The notes under the pieces: model-generated
Databases searched by the model: none
Seen by the model: only the letters and a program-made list of their open reading frames with translations
Told to the model about the DNA's origin: nothing
Translations under genes and position numbers: made by a program
Shown here: positions 24,608-34,196 of the stretch, in pieces
Layout of the letters: every line of letters begins with the position of its first letter
Numbering within the stretch: position 1 is the stretch's first letter
Source of the DNA: Comamonas sp. lk
Lineage (GTDB): Bacteria; Bacteroidota; Bacteroidia; Chitinophagales; Chitinophagaceae
DNA length: 34,787 nt
Direction: 5' to 3'
NCBI GenBank assembly: GCA_943327245.2
Contig: CALPWK020000006.1
Location: 1 to 34,787 of the forward strand

Positions 24608-24629
24608 ATTAGTTGCATAAACAACTAAT
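24608..24629. promoter_or_regulatory. 22-bp dyad in the etfB leader, possible operator
   Basis: ATTAGTTG-CATAAA-CAACTAAT has perfect 8-bp arms. It begins 1 bp after the predicted -7 box, so a bound protein would cover the transcription start. The upstream dyad TAGTT-AAA-AACTA shares the half-site TAGTT. Confidence 0.4.
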
Positions 24630-24655
24630 ATTCTTTAAAAACAAAATTTGCGATA

Positions 24656-25399
24656 ATGAAGGTTCTAGTTTGTATCAGTAAAACACCAGACACCACTGCT
24701 AAAATTGCTTTCACCGAAGGTAATACAAAGTTTGACGAAAACGGAGTGCAATGGATCATTAACCCTTATGACGAATGGTATTCCTTAGTTAGAGCCATTG
24801 AATTAAAAGAGAAAGACCCTGCAACTATTATACATTTAGTGACTGTTGGAGCAGCAGATAGTGAACCCATTATACGTAAGGCTTTGGCGTTGGGTGGAGA
24901 TGAAGCTATTAGAGTTAATATAAATAGTAACGATTCATTTGTAATAGCTTCTCAAATTGCAAACATTGCAAAAGAAGGTGCTTACGATTTAATTTTTACA
25001 GGAAAAGAAACCATTGATTATAATAGTGCTTGCATTGGATCCATGTTATCCGCTCTTTTAGATCTTCCATTTGTATCGTCTGCTAATCATTTTGAATTAA
25101 CAGGAAATAAGGCAACTTTAAAAAGAGAAATTGAAGGTGGAGAAGAAACCTGCGAACTCAATTTGCCAGCAGTTGTAAGCTGTCAAAAGGGAATGGCGGA
25201 ACAAAGAATTCCAAACATGCGTGGTATCATGGCGGCAAGAACCAAACCATTAAAAATAGTAGAACCAACTAATGTAGCTGCTACAACTTCCATTAAAAGC
25301 TTTGAACTTCCTACTGCAAAGTCTGGTGTTAAATTAGTGGACGCCAATAACGTGGATGAATTAGTTCGTCTATTAAAAGAAGAAGCTAAAGTCATTTAA
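24656..25399 (+). CDS. etfB: Electron transfer flavoprotein beta subunit
   Basis: A 247-residue ETF beta subunit. It opens MKVLVCISKTPDTTAKIAF and contains the nucleotide-binding alpha/beta fold with the family segments NPYDEWYSLVRAIELKE, DLIFTGKETIDYNSACIGSMLSALLDLPFV and the ETF-beta-like LPAVVSCQKGMAEQRIPNMRGIMAARTKPL, which cradles AMP and recognises partner dehydrogenases. With EtfA it carries electrons from acyl-CoA and other dehydrogenases to the quinone pool through ETF:quinone oxidoreductase. etfA follows 33 bp later. Confidence 0.96.
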   Translation: MKVLVCISKTPDTTAKIAFTEGNTKFDENGVQWIINPYDEWYSLVRAIELKEKDPATIIHLVTVGAADSEPIIRKALALGGDEAIRVNINSNDSFVIASQIANIAKEGAYDLIFTGKETIDYNSACIGSMLSALLDLPFVSSANHFELTGNKATLKREIEGGEETCELNLPAVVSCQKGMAEQRIPNMRGIMAARTKPLKIVEPTNVAATTSIKSFELPTAKSGVKLVDANNVDELVRLLKEEAKVI

Positions 25400-25432
25400 T
25401 CCCAATTTACAATTCTTATTAAAAATAATTTT

Positions 25433-26395
25433 ATGGTACTAGTATTTATAGATCAAGCAGAAAAACAAATTAAGAAATCAGCATTCGAAGTTTTATCCTA
25501 TGGCGCTGCATTAGCAAAGCAATTAGGATGTGCTGCAGAAGCCCTGGTATTGGGGAATGTTAACGACAACCTTGCCGATTTAGGTAAATATGGAGTTACT
25601 AAAGTGCATCAAGTGGCGAGTGAAGGCGTTCAGCATTTTGATGCAAAAGTATACACACAAGTAATTGCAACAGCTGCCCAAAAAGCAGGCGCAAGTGTAA
25701 TCATATTCGCACACAACATTAATGGTAAAGCAATTGCTCCAGCAGTCGCTGTTAAGTTAGGTGCAGGTATTGTTACCGGTGCTAGTGCACTACCTAAAAC
25801 AGATGCAGGATTTGTAGTTACCAAAACAGTTTTTTCTGGCAAGGCATTTGCTGCTATACAAATTGATACTCCAATTAAAGTGATAGCATTAAATCAAAAT
25901 AGCTTTGGGGTATTTACACAAGAAGGTATCGCCACAGTGGAAGCAATGGAGGTTACTATACCTAGCCCATCCATTAAAATAACTGCCACTGAATTAGTTA
26001 AAGGTGAAATTCCATTAACAGAAGCTAATATAGTTGTGAGCGCTGGACGTGGCCTAAAAGGACCTGAAAATTGGGGTATGATTGAAACACTTGCAAAAAC
26101 ATTAGGTGCAGCTACCGCTTGTAGCAGACCCGTTTCGGACTCAGATTGGAGACCGCATCATGAGCATGTTGGACAAACAGGATTACAAATCGCCCCCGAT
26201 TTATATATCGCAGTGGGTATTTCCGGTGCCATTCAGCATTTAGCAGGTGTGAATAGAAGTAAGACTATAGTTGTTATAAATAAAGACCCAGAAGCACCCT
26301 TTTTTAAGGCTGCAGACTATGGAATAATAGGCGATGCTTTCGAAATTGTTCCAGCTTTAAATGAAGCAATTTTAAAATCTAAGGCGGGCGCATAA
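25433..26395 (+). CDS. etfA: Electron transfer flavoprotein alpha subunit
   Basis: A 320-residue ETF alpha subunit. The N-terminal half is the ETF fold (MVLVFIDQAEKQIKKSAFEVLSYGAALA), and the C-terminal half, from about residue 200, is the FAD domain with VSAGRGLKGPENWGMIETLA, GAATACSRPVSDSDWRPHHEHVGQTG and the closing VGISGAIQHLAGVNRSKTIVVINKDPEAPFFKAADYGI, all classic FAD contacts. It binds the redox-active FAD and pairs with EtfB. A small hairpin with a T run follows before the next gene. Confidence 0.96.
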   Translation: MVLVFIDQAEKQIKKSAFEVLSYGAALAKQLGCAAEALVLGNVNDNLADLGKYGVTKVHQVASEGVQHFDAKVYTQVIATAAQKAGASVIIFAHNINGKAIAPAVAVKLGAGIVTGASALPKTDAGFVVTKTVFSGKAFAAIQIDTPIKVIALNQNSFGVFTQEGIATVEAMEVTIPSPSIKITATELVKGEIPLTEANIVVSAGRGLKGPENWGMIETLAKTLGAATACSRPVSDSDWRPHHEHVGQTGLQIAPDLYIAVGISGAIQHLAGVNRSKTIVVINKDPEAPFFKAADYGIIGDAFEIVPALNEAILKSKAGA

Positions 26396-26412
26396 TATTT
26401 TAATTTAACTTT

Positions 26413-26429
26413 GAGATGCAATCTCTTTT
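26413..26429 (+). terminator. Weak hairpin with T run after etfA
   Basis: GAGAT-GCA-ATCTC followed by TTTT ends directly before the ATG of the nuclease gene. With a 5-bp stem it is weak as a terminator; it could partly attenuate read-through or hide the ribosome binding region of the next gene. Confidence 0.25.
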
Positions 26430-27020
26430 ATGCAAAAAATAGAATTAGAAATAGTTGCTTTATCCCATAGCGTTACACAGTCCAATTCGTATGCTGTTAT
26501 CCTAGGTGAAGTGGGTGGTTCCCGAAGACTTCCAATTGTTATTGGAGGTTTTGAGGCACAAGCTATTGCTGTTGCATTAGAAAATATGCATCCTTCTCGT
26601 CCGTTGACGCATGACTTAATGAAAAATTTTATGACTTCTTTTGATATTGCTTTGCAAGAAGTATATATCTGTGATTTACAAGAAGGAATATTTTTTTCAA
26701 AACTAGTTTGTTTTACCGCAAACGATACTATTGAAATTGATAGCAGAACAAGTGACGCACTGGCATTAGCTGTTCGATTTGGCTGTCCTATTTTTGTAAA
26801 TGAAAATATTTTAGCACAAGCTGGATTAGAAAATGAACAAGTTGAAAAAGAAACTCCAGTTGCCACTACTGCAATGCCTAAAAAAGTAAATAATCTCGAA
26901 AGCCTTTCCCTAGCTGAGTTAAACAGCTTATTAACAGAAGTACTAGAACAGGAAGATTATATACGCGCTATTGATATACGAGATGAAATTACAAAGCGAA
27001 ATCCTCCAAAGAAATCTTAA
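26430..27020 (+). CDS. Bifunctional nuclease (BFN) domain protein with UVR motif
   Basis: A 196-residue two-domain protein. Residues 1-130 are a BFN/DUF151 domain (LPIVIGGFEAQAIAVALENMHPSRPLTHDL; DSRTSDALALAVRFGCPIFV), a fold linked to DNase/RNase activity in plants and seen widely in bacteria with unclear function. Residues about 155-190 form a UvrB/UvrC-type helical hairpin (LAELNSLLTEVLEQEDYIRAIDIRDEI), which normally mediates protein contacts. Known Bacteroidota members often show this pairing. It sits 34 bp after etfA and 3 bp before ispE, so it shares the ispE transcript. A nuclease role is not proven by sequence. Confidence 0.88.
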   Translation: MQKIELEIVALSHSVTQSNSYAVILGEVGGSRRLPIVIGGFEAQAIAVALENMHPSRPLTHDLMKNFMTSFDIALQEVYICDLQEGIFFSKLVCFTANDTIEIDSRTSDALALAVRFGCPIFVNENILAQAGLENEQVEKETPVATTAMPKKVNNLESLSLAELNSLLTEVLEQEDYIRAIDIRDEITKRNPPKKS

Positions 27021-27023
27021 AGG

Positions 27024-27845
27024 ATGATTCAGTTCCCTAATTGCAAAATAAATCTAGGTCTTTCTATTCTTAATAAAAGAGCAGACGGTTACCATGAATT
27101 AGAAACTGTTTTTTATCCAATTCCATTAAACGATGTTGTTGAAATAATACCAGCACATCATAATGCAGCATTAGTCACTTTTTCACACACTGGTATTCCA
27201 GTGCCAGGTAGTACGGAACATAATTTATGTATTAAGGCCTATTATTTATTAAAAAAAGATTTCCCTACACTCCCTCCTATTCAAATGCATCTGCATAAAA
27301 ATATTCCAATGGGAGCTGGACTTGGTGGAGGTTCTAGTGACGGTACAAGCGTTTTAAAAATTCTAAATGAACAATTTGGACTGCTATTAAACAAGGATCA
27401 ACTAGTTCAATATGCTGCACAATTGGGAAGTGATTGTCCATTTTTCGTGTTTGATAAAGCTTGTCATGCAACTGGCAGAGGGGAAATATTATCCCCTTTT
27501 GATTGTGACTTAACTAATTATCAAATAATACTTTTACATCCAGGTATACATATTTCTACTGCTTGGGCATTTGGGCAATTAAAGCCCCATACAAAACAAA
27601 AATCTATAGCCGCTATTGTAGCTCAACCAATGGCTACTTGGAAAGCTGAATTAATAAATGATTTTGAAGCTCCCGTTTTTGAAGCACATGCGCTTCTTAG
27701 TGATTTAAAAAAACATTGTTACGAACAAGGCGCAATTTATGCGAGCATGAGTGGGTCAGGAAGTTCCCTATTTGGAATTTTTCCTAAAGACATCCAATTT
27801 GAAAAACCTTTATTTCACGACGCATTACGTATAGATATTATTTGA
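27024..27845 (+). CDS. ispE: 4-diphosphocytidyl-2-C-methyl-D-erythritol kinase
   Basis: A 273-residue GHMP-family kinase of the non-mevalonate isoprenoid pathway, phosphorylating the 2-hydroxyl of CDP-methylerythritol. Visible features are Lys8 in CKINLGL, the substrate-binding segment KRADGYHELETVFYPI, the ATP-binding glycine loop PMGAGLGGGSSDG (95-107), catalytic Asp137 in GSDCPFF and the C-terminal SMSGSGSSLFGIF. The ATG is 3 bp after the BFN gene stop, preceded by AAAGG. Its presence shows isoprenoids are made by the MEP route here. Confidence 0.95.
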   Translation: MIQFPNCKINLGLSILNKRADGYHELETVFYPIPLNDVVEIIPAHHNAALVTFSHTGIPVPGSTEHNLCIKAYYLLKKDFPTLPPIQMHLHKNIPMGAGLGGGSSDGTSVLKILNEQFGLLLNKDQLVQYAAQLGSDCPFFVFDKACHATGRGEILSPFDCDLTNYQIILLHPGIHISTAWAFGQLKPHTKQKSIAAIVAQPMATWKAELINDFEAPVFEAHALLSDLKKHCYEQGAIYASMSGSGSSLFGIFPKDIQFEKPLFHDALRIDII

Positions 27846-27869
27846 TTTTATTCAATAAGAGCTAAAACG

Positions 27870-27879
27870 CGAACGTTCG
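27870..27879. promoter_or_regulatory. CGAACGTTCG palindrome upstream of gltB
   Basis: A perfect 10-bp palindrome, CG-rich against a strongly AT-rich background, lies 25 bp after the ispE stop and about 150 bp before the gltB ATG. It could be an operator for the glutamate synthase promoter. No exact TAnnTTTG box was found in the 187-bp gap, so the promoter itself is not placed. Confidence 0.35.
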
Positions 27880-28032
27880 TTATTTGAAATTGTCTAAAGA
27901 TTAGTTGATATACTTAGATAAATTCAAATGGTTAGTAAATTTATTGAAGAATATCCTCTAAAAACTACTATTATTTCGTAATTTCCCATGGATCACTTGC
28001 CTTACATAATCCGTTAACTAATAGAATTGAGC

Positions 28033-31000
28033 ATGACAGAAACGAAGCAATTAGGATTATATGATCCTTCTTATGAACACGACGCTTGTGGTATTGGTTT
28101 TGTTGCCAGTATCAAAGGAATTAAATCTCACCAAAATGTGGTTGATGCATTAACCATTTTGGAAAATATGGAACACCGTGGCGCAAGCGGCAGTGAAGCC
28201 AATACAGGTGATGGCGCTGGTATTATGATTCAAATTCCACATCAGTTTTTCTTTGATGAATTACTTAAACAAGGCATACACCTACCTGACCATTCGGAAT
28301 ATGGTGTTGGGTTTATTTTCTTCCCTACTGAAAAGGGGGTGAAAGCAGAATGTAAAGAGATATTTACGAGTGCAGCAGAAAAATTAGGAATTGAAATTAT
28401 TGGTTATAGACCAGTTCCTGTATTAAGAGATAGTATAGGACCAACAGCCTTGTCTGTAGAACCTGATATGGAACAAGTATTTGTAAAAAGACCTGACCAT
28501 ATCACTAATGCAGAAGATTTTGAACGTAAACTTTTTATTTTAAAAAATTACGCTTCTCATACGATTAACAATACCATTAAGAAAGGTGCTATTGATTTTT
28601 ACATGTCTTCCTTATCTCAAAATGTTATTGTTTATAAAGGACAATTAACAAGCCATCAGGTACGTGAATACTTTCCCGATTTGAGTAATAAAAGAGTCGT
28701 GTCTGCATTTGGATTAGTGCATTCTCGTTTTGCAACTAATACTTTCCCTTCATGGAAATTGGCTCAACCTTTCCGATACATTGCACACAATGGAGAGATC
28801 AATACTTTACAAGGAAATTTAAACTGGCTAAGATCAAACGAATCTAGTTTCTTTTCCCCTTATTTTAGTAAGGAAGAATTAGATATGATTTTACCAATTG
28901 TAACTGGTGGTCAATCTGATTCTGCATGTTTAGACAATGTAATTGAATTATTGACTTTGTCTGGACGCTCTTTACCACATGTAATGATGATGCTAATTCC
29001 AGAAGCATGGGATGGCAATGAGTTAATGGATCCAATTAAAAAATCATTCTACGAGTATCATGCTGCCATTATGGAACCATGGGACGGCCCAGCTTCTATT
29101 TCATTTACGAATGGCAAAATGATTGGCGCTACTTTAGACAGAAATGGATTAAGGCCTTCCAGATATTGCGTTACAAATGACGATCGTGTTATTATGGCTT
29201 CTGAAACTGGAGCACTTCCAATTGACCAATCTACCATTATCGAAAAAGGAAGATTACAACCAGGTAAAATGTTTGTTGTTGACATGGAAGCCGGACGTAT
29301 TATTAGTGATGAAGAATTAAAACAATCCATTTGCAGTAAGCAACCTTATGCTGACTGGTTAAATAAATATAAAATTCGTTTAGACGAGTTACCCGAGCCA
29401 AGAATTCAATTTACACATTTAGAGCACGATCAAATTTTCAAATACCAAAAAGCATTTGGCTATAGTAAAGAAGATTTAGAGTTAATAATTACTCCAATGG
29501 CATTGGATGGCAAGGAGCCCATTGGCTCTATGGGTACCGATACGCCTTTAGCAGTATTGAGTGATCAACCTCAACATATCACTAGCTATTTTAAACAATT
29601 GTTTGCGCAAGTGACTAATCCTCCTATCGATCCTATTCGAGAAAGAATGGTGATGTCATTGGCCACTTTTGTTGGAAGTCAAGGTAGTTTATTGATAGAA
29701 GATCCTATGGCAAGCCATTGTGTTGCATTAAATCATCCTATTTTAAGCAATCATGAATTAGAGAAAATTAGAAGTATTGATACAGGCGTATTTCAAGCAA
29801 AAACATTACAATGCTATTTTAGAGCAGACGGAAATGTTGGTTCTTTGAAAAAAGGATTAGATCGTTTATGTCGTTATGCTGTAGATGCCGTGGAAGATGG
29901 ATTTGAAGTAATTGTATTAACCGACCGCTCTATCGATTCTGAACATGCTGCGATTCCTTCTTTACTAGCTTGTTCTACCGTACATCATCATTTAATTCGC
30001 AAAGGATTAAGAGGTAAAGTGGGCATTATAGTTGAAGCTGGAGACGTATGGGAAGTGCACCATTATGCTTGTCTGATTGGATTTGGAGCCACTGCTATTA
30101 ATCCTTATTTAGCATTATCCAGTATTCGTGATATGAAGTTAACTGATCATATAAAAACAGACTATGATTCAGAAAAATTAAAGAAAAATTATATTAAAGC
30201 AGTAAATGAAGGCTTGTACAAAGTATTCTCTAAAATGGGAATATCTACTTTACAATCCTATCAAGGTGCACAGATATTTGAAATTATTGGATTAAATAAA
30301 GAAGTAGTAAATCGACATTTTACAGGAGCTACTTCTAGAATTGAAGGAATGGGGTTAGATGAAATTGCAAAAGAAATTTTAGCAAAACATGAAATTGCAT
30401 TTGCAAAAAAATCTTCTCCAGTAGATCGTTTGACGGTGGGTGGAATTTATCAATGGAAGCGAAGAGGGGAAGCCCATCTGTTTAATCCACAAACAATTCA
30501 TGCATTACAATTAGCTACTTCTACTGCAGATTATGCGACATTTAAGAAGTATTCAAAATTAGTAAACGACCAAACCGACAAAGCTTGCACCATTAGAAGC
30601 TTATTGGATTTTAAGCCCAACAGACCTTCTATTTCTATTGACGAAGTAGAACCAGCGTCTAGTATTTATAAGCGATTTGCAACAGGTGCTATGTCCTTTG
30701 GTTCTATTTCATGGGAAGCACATACTACACTTGCTATTGCCATGAACCGTTTGGGTGGAAAAAGTAATACGGGAGAAGGCGGCGAAGACCCAATTCGTTT
30801 TGAAAAAATGGCGAATGGTGATTCCATGCGTAGTGCCATCAAACAAGTTGCAAGTGCACGCTTTGGTGTAACTAGTGAATATTTAACCGAGGCAGACGAG
30901 ATTCAAATTAAAATGGCACAGGGAGCAAAACCAGGAGAAGGTGGTCAATTACCAGGTGATAAAGTGGACGATTGGATTGGTAGAACAAGACATTCTACTC

Positions 31001-32556
31001 CAGGAGTTGGATTAATCTCCCCTCCTCCACATCATGATATTTATTCTATTGAAGATTTATCTCAATTAATATTTGATTTAAAAAATGCAAACCGTGCCGC
31101 ACGTATCAATGTTAAATTGGTATCCAAAGCAGGGGTTGGAACTATCGCAGCGGGTGTCACTAAAGCAAAAGCGGATGTTGTTTTAATTGCCGGCTTTGAT
31201 GGAGGAACAGGTGCTTCTCCATTAAGCTCTATCAAGCATACAGGCTTACCTTGGGAATTAGGTCTAGCAGAGACCCATCAAACCTTGGTAAAAAATAAAC
31301 TAAGAAGCCGTGTGGTAGTGCAAGCAGACGGACAAATGAAAACAGGTCGTGATATTGCAATAGCTGCACTATTAGGTGCGGAAGAATGGGGCGTTGCAAC
31401 AGCTGCTTTAATTGTAGAAGGATGTATCATGATGCGTAAATGTCATATGAATACCTGCCCTGTTGGTGTAGCAACTCAGGACCCTGAATTACGCAAACGT
31501 TTTACTGGAAATCCAGACCATGTTGTTACCTTTTTTGAATTCATGACGCAAGAGTTAAGGGAGATCATGGCAGAATTAGGATATAGAACTGTAAATGAAA
31601 TGGTTGGACAGGTAGATGCTTTAACAATGCGTCAAAACATAACTCATTGGAAATACAAAAATTTAGATTTGAGCGCTGTATTATATAAGCAACCTGCCGA
31701 AGAAGGTGTTGGACTATATCAAACTGAAACACAGGATCATGGATTAGATGGTATTTTAGATTGGAAATTATTAGAAGCTGCTAAACCAGCAATTGACACT
31801 TTACAAAAAGTGGTTGCCCAGTTCACAATTAAAAATACAGACAGAACTGCGGGTACTATTGTATCTAATGAGATTACAAAAAAATATAAGGGGGAAGGTT
31901 TACCAGAAGACACCTTACATTATAAATTCTTAGGAACCGCTGGCCAAAGTTTTGGAGCATTTAATACAAAGGGCGTAACCTTAGAATTAGAAGGTGATGC
32001 CAATGATTATTTTGGTAAGGGATTAAGTGGCGCCCAATTAATTGTATATCCAGACCATACTTCAAAATTTGTAGCAGAAGATAATATTATCATTGGAAAT
32101 GTTGCTTTATATGGAGCGACTAGTGGTATTGCATTCATAAGAGGAAAAGCTGGAGAACGTTTTGCAGTTAGAAACTCTGGCGCTTCTGTTGTTGTAGAAG
32201 GAATTGGAGACCATGGTTGTGAATACATGACAGGTGGTACTGCAGTTATATTAGGAGCTACCGGAAGAAATTTCGCAGCTGGCATGAGTGGTGGCATAGC
32301 CTATGTTTACAATGTAAAAAATAATTTTAACGAACTGTGTAATAAGGAAATGGTAGACTTAGATCCTGTAGCAGAGGAAGACATAGCTAGTTTACAAAAT
32401 TTTATACAACAACATTTTGATAAAACCGGAAGTGCGGTCGCCAAATTTATTTTAGCTGATTTCGAAAATCAATTAAAACATTTTATCAAAGTATTTCCAC
32501 GTGACTACAAAAAAGTTTTACAACAACGTAAAGCAAGTATTGCAGTAATAAAATAA
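28033..32556 (+). CDS. gltB: Glutamate synthase large subunit
   Basis: The track begins at TTG 28027; the ATG at 28033 gives MTETKQLGLYDPSYEHDACGIGF and 1507 residues. The short propeptide before Cys (DACGIGF) would be removed to expose the N-terminal nucleophile of the glutamine amidotransferase domain (about 14-430). The central domain, the FMN-binding synthase barrel (about 820-1200, with GEGGEDPIRF, GAKPGEGGQLPG and AGFDGGTGASPL) and the C-terminal beta-helix follow. Cys1131, Cys1137 and Cys1142 (CIMMRKCHMNTC) hold the 3Fe-4S cluster. It makes two glutamates from glutamine and 2-oxoglutarate. gltD starts 22 bp later. Confidence 0.97.
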   Translation: MTETKQLGLYDPSYEHDACGIGFVASIKGIKSHQNVVDALTILENMEHRGASGSEANTGDGAGIMIQIPHQFFFDELLKQGIHLPDHSEYGVGFIFFPTEKGVKAECKEIFTSAAEKLGIEIIGYRPVPVLRDSIGPTALSVEPDMEQVFVKRPDHITNAEDFERKLFILKNYASHTINNTIKKGAIDFYMSSLSQNVIVYKGQLTSHQVREYFPDLSNKRVVSAFGLVHSRFATNTFPSWKLAQPFRYIAHNGEINTLQGNLNWLRSNESSFFSPYFSKEELDMILPIVTGGQSDSACLDNVIELLTLSGRSLPHVMMMLIPEAWDGNELMDPIKKSFYEYHAAIMEPWDGPASISFTNGKMIGATLDRNGLRPSRYCVTNDDRVIMASETGALPIDQSTIIEKGRLQPGKMFVVDMEAGRIISDEELKQSICSKQPYADWLNKYKIRLDELPEPRIQFTHLEHDQIFKYQKAFGYSKEDLELIITPMALDGKEPIGSMGTDTPLAVLSDQPQHITSYFKQLFAQVTNPPIDPIRERMVMSLATFVGSQGSLLIEDPMASHCVALNHPILSNHELEKIRSIDTGVFQAKTLQCYFRADGNVGSLKKGLDRLCRYAVDAVEDGFEVIVLTDRSIDSEHAAIPSLLACSTVHHHLIRKGLRGKVGIIVEAGDVWEVHHYACLIGFGATAINPYLALSSIRDMKLTDHIKTDYDSEKLKKNYIKAVNEGLYKVFSKMGISTLQSYQGAQIFEIIGLNKEVVNRHFTGATSRIEGMGLDEIAKEILAKHEIAFAKKSSPVDRLTVGGIYQWKRRGEAHLFNPQTIHALQLATSTADYATFKKYSKLVNDQTDKACTIRSLLDFKPNRPSISIDEVEPASSIYKRFATGAMSFGSISWEAHTTLAIAMNRLGGKSNTGEGGEDPIRFEKMANGDSMRSAIKQVASARFGVTSEYLTEADEIQIKMAQGAKPGEGGQLPGDKVDDWIGRTRHSTPGVGLISPPPHHDIYSIEDLSQLIFDLKNANRAARINVKLVSKAGVGTIAAGVTKAKADVVLIAGFDGGTGASPLSSIKHTGLPWELGLAETHQTLVKNKLRSRVVVQADGQMKTGRDIAIAALLGAEEWGVATAALIVEGCIMMRKCHMNTCPVGVATQDPELRKRFTGNPDHVVTFFEFMTQELREIMAELGYRTVNEMVGQVDALTMRQNITHWKYKNLDLSAVLYKQPAEEGVGLYQTETQDHGLDGILDWKLLEAAKPAIDTLQKVVAQFTIKNTDRTAGTIVSNEITKKYKGEGLPEDTLHYKFLGTAGQSFGAFNTKGVTLELEGDANDYFGKGLSGAQLIVYPDHTSKFVAEDNIIIGNVALYGATSGIAFIRGKAGERFAVRNSGASVVVEGIGDHGCEYMTGGTAVILGATGRNFAAGMSGGIAYVYNVKNNFNELCNKEMVDLDPVAEEDIASLQNFIQQHFDKTGSAVAKFILADFENQLKHFIKVFPRDYKKVLQQRKASIAVIK

Positions 32557-32578
32557 TCATAGGTTTAATTAAGTAATT

Positions 32579-34054
32579 ATGGGAAAACCAACTGGATTTA
32601 AAGAATATACAAGAGAGTTACCAAGCAAATTGCCGGTAGCTGAAAGAAAGCAAAACTATAAAGAGTTTGTTGCTTTATTACCGGAGGAGAAATTAAATGA
32701 ACAGTCTGCAAGATGTATGAATTGTGGTGTACCTTTTTGTCATAGTGGATGTCCTTTAGGTAATATCATTCCTGAATTTAATGATGCCGTTTATCATAAG
32801 GAATGGAAAGAAGCATACGAAATATTAATATCTACTAATAACTTCCCAGAGTTTACAGGACGTATTTGTCCTGCACCTTGTGAAAATGCTTGTGTACTTG
32901 GCATTAATCAACCTGCAGTAACTATTGAGGAAATTGAAAAAAATATTATTGAGAGTGCTTTTGAAAAAGGTTTTGTGGTTCCACGTAAACCTAATATGAG
33001 AACCGGGAAAAAAGTAGCTGTAATTGGTTCAGGTCCTGCAGGATTAGCAACTGCTGCACAATTGAATTATGCTGGACATGAAGTAACTGTTTATGAAAGA
33101 GATGCAAAGCCAGGTGGATTATTGAGATTCGGGATCCCTGATTTCAAATTAGAAAAAACAGTAGTAGAAAGAAGAATTGACTTACTAGAAAAAGAAGGAG
33201 TTCAATTTATTTGTAATGCTAATGTAGGAGTTAATGTAAGAGTGAATGACATTATGAGGGATAGTGACGCAGTGGTACTAGCTGGAGGATCTACTATTCC
33301 TAGAGATTTACCTATACCTGGAAGATCATTGAAAGGCGTTCACTTTGCAATGGAATTTTTAAAACAACAAAATAAGCGTGTTAGTAATATTACAGTAGAT
33401 GAGCAAGAAATAATTGCTAAAGGAAAAAATGTTGTAGTTATTGGAGGTGGTGACACCGGAAGTGATTGTGTAGGAACTTCAAATAGACAGGGTGCAAAAT
33501 CGGTTACTCAATTTGAATTATTACCAAAGCCTCCTGAGAAAAGAGCAACCTATATGCCTTGGCCTACCTACCCTATGATATTAAAAACTACAACCTCTCA
33601 TGAAGAAGGAGCAGAAAGAATTTGGGAAGTAGCCACTAAAGCATTTATTGGAGACGAGAATGGAAATTTAAAAGCATTACAAATAGTAGACCTTGAATGG
33701 ACCTCAAGTGCGGACGGCAGACCTGCTAAGTTTACTGAAAGAGAAGGAAGCTTAAGAGAGATTCCTTGTGAATTAGCCTTCTTAGCCATGGGATTCTTAC
33801 ACCCAGAAGCTACTGGCATGATAGACGAAATGGGCGTTACTTTAGACGAAAGAGGTAATGTAAAAGCCACTGAAACCAATTTTCAAACCAATAATCCTAA
33901 GATATTTACGGCAGGTGATATGCGACGTGGACAGTCGTTAGTCGTATGGGCAATTAGTGAGGGTAGAGAATGTGCTAGAAAAGTGGATATATTTCTAACA
34001 GGTTCTTCTCTATTAGAATCAAAAGATGCAAGCTTATTAGTTCAAAACTTATAA
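32579..34054 (+). CDS. gltD: Glutamate synthase small subunit
   Basis: A 491-residue NAD(P)H-oxidising beta subunit. The N-terminal Cys-rich region (CMNCGVPFCHSGCPLG and GRICPAPCENACVLG, about residues 45-110) holds 4Fe-4S clusters. The FAD fold starts with KKVAVIGSGPAGLATAAQL and the NADPH fold with KNVVVIGGGDTGSDCVGTS; the C-terminal IFTAGDMRRGQSLVVWAISEGRECARKVD closes the FAD site. It feeds electrons to the GltB FMN. The operon ends 40 bp later in a strong terminator. Confidence 0.97.
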   Translation: MGKPTGFKEYTRELPSKLPVAERKQNYKEFVALLPEEKLNEQSARCMNCGVPFCHSGCPLGNIIPEFNDAVYHKEWKEAYEILISTNNFPEFTGRICPAPCENACVLGINQPAVTIEEIEKNIIESAFEKGFVVPRKPNMRTGKKVAVIGSGPAGLATAAQLNYAGHEVTVYERDAKPGGLLRFGIPDFKLEKTVVERRIDLLEKEGVQFICNANVGVNVRVNDIMRDSDAVVLAGGSTIPRDLPIPGRSLKGVHFAMEFLKQQNKRVSNITVDEQEIIAKGKNVVVIGGGDTGSDCVGTSNRQGAKSVTQFELLPKPPEKRATYMPWPTYPMILKTTTSHEEGAERIWEVATKAFIGDENGNLKALQIVDLEWTSSADGRPAKFTEREGSLREIPCELAFLAMGFLHPEATGMIDEMGVTLDERGNVKATETNFQTNNPKIFTAGDMRRGQSLVVWAISEGRECARKVDIFLTGSSLLESKDASLLVQNL

Positions 34055-34093
34055 AATATTAAAATAAAGACTGATAAATCTAATTATTAAAGG

Positions 34094-34121
34094 AAAAAGG
34101 CACTTATTGTGCCTTTTTTTT
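34094..34121 (+). terminator. Rho-independent terminator after gltD
   Basis: AAAAAGGCAC-TTATT-GTGCCTTTTT forms a 10-bp stem followed by further T residues. It closes the gltBD operon before the ammonium transporter gene. Confidence 0.92.
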
Positions 34122-34196
34122 ATACACAATGTTTTAAACAATATACAGGTATAACTGACTTAAAATCAATGATAATATGAGTTTCAGGTGAAAATA

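Noticed and set aside
26405-26866. Track ORF of 153 aa on the minus strand
   Set aside because: It is a shadow of the BFN/UVR gene, which has clear family motifs on the plus strand.
27928-28017. Two mini-ORFs (17 and 9 codons) ahead of gltB as a possible leader peptide
   Set aside because: No run of Glu/Gln or other regulatory codons and no attenuator hairpin follow them; such short frames are expected by chance.
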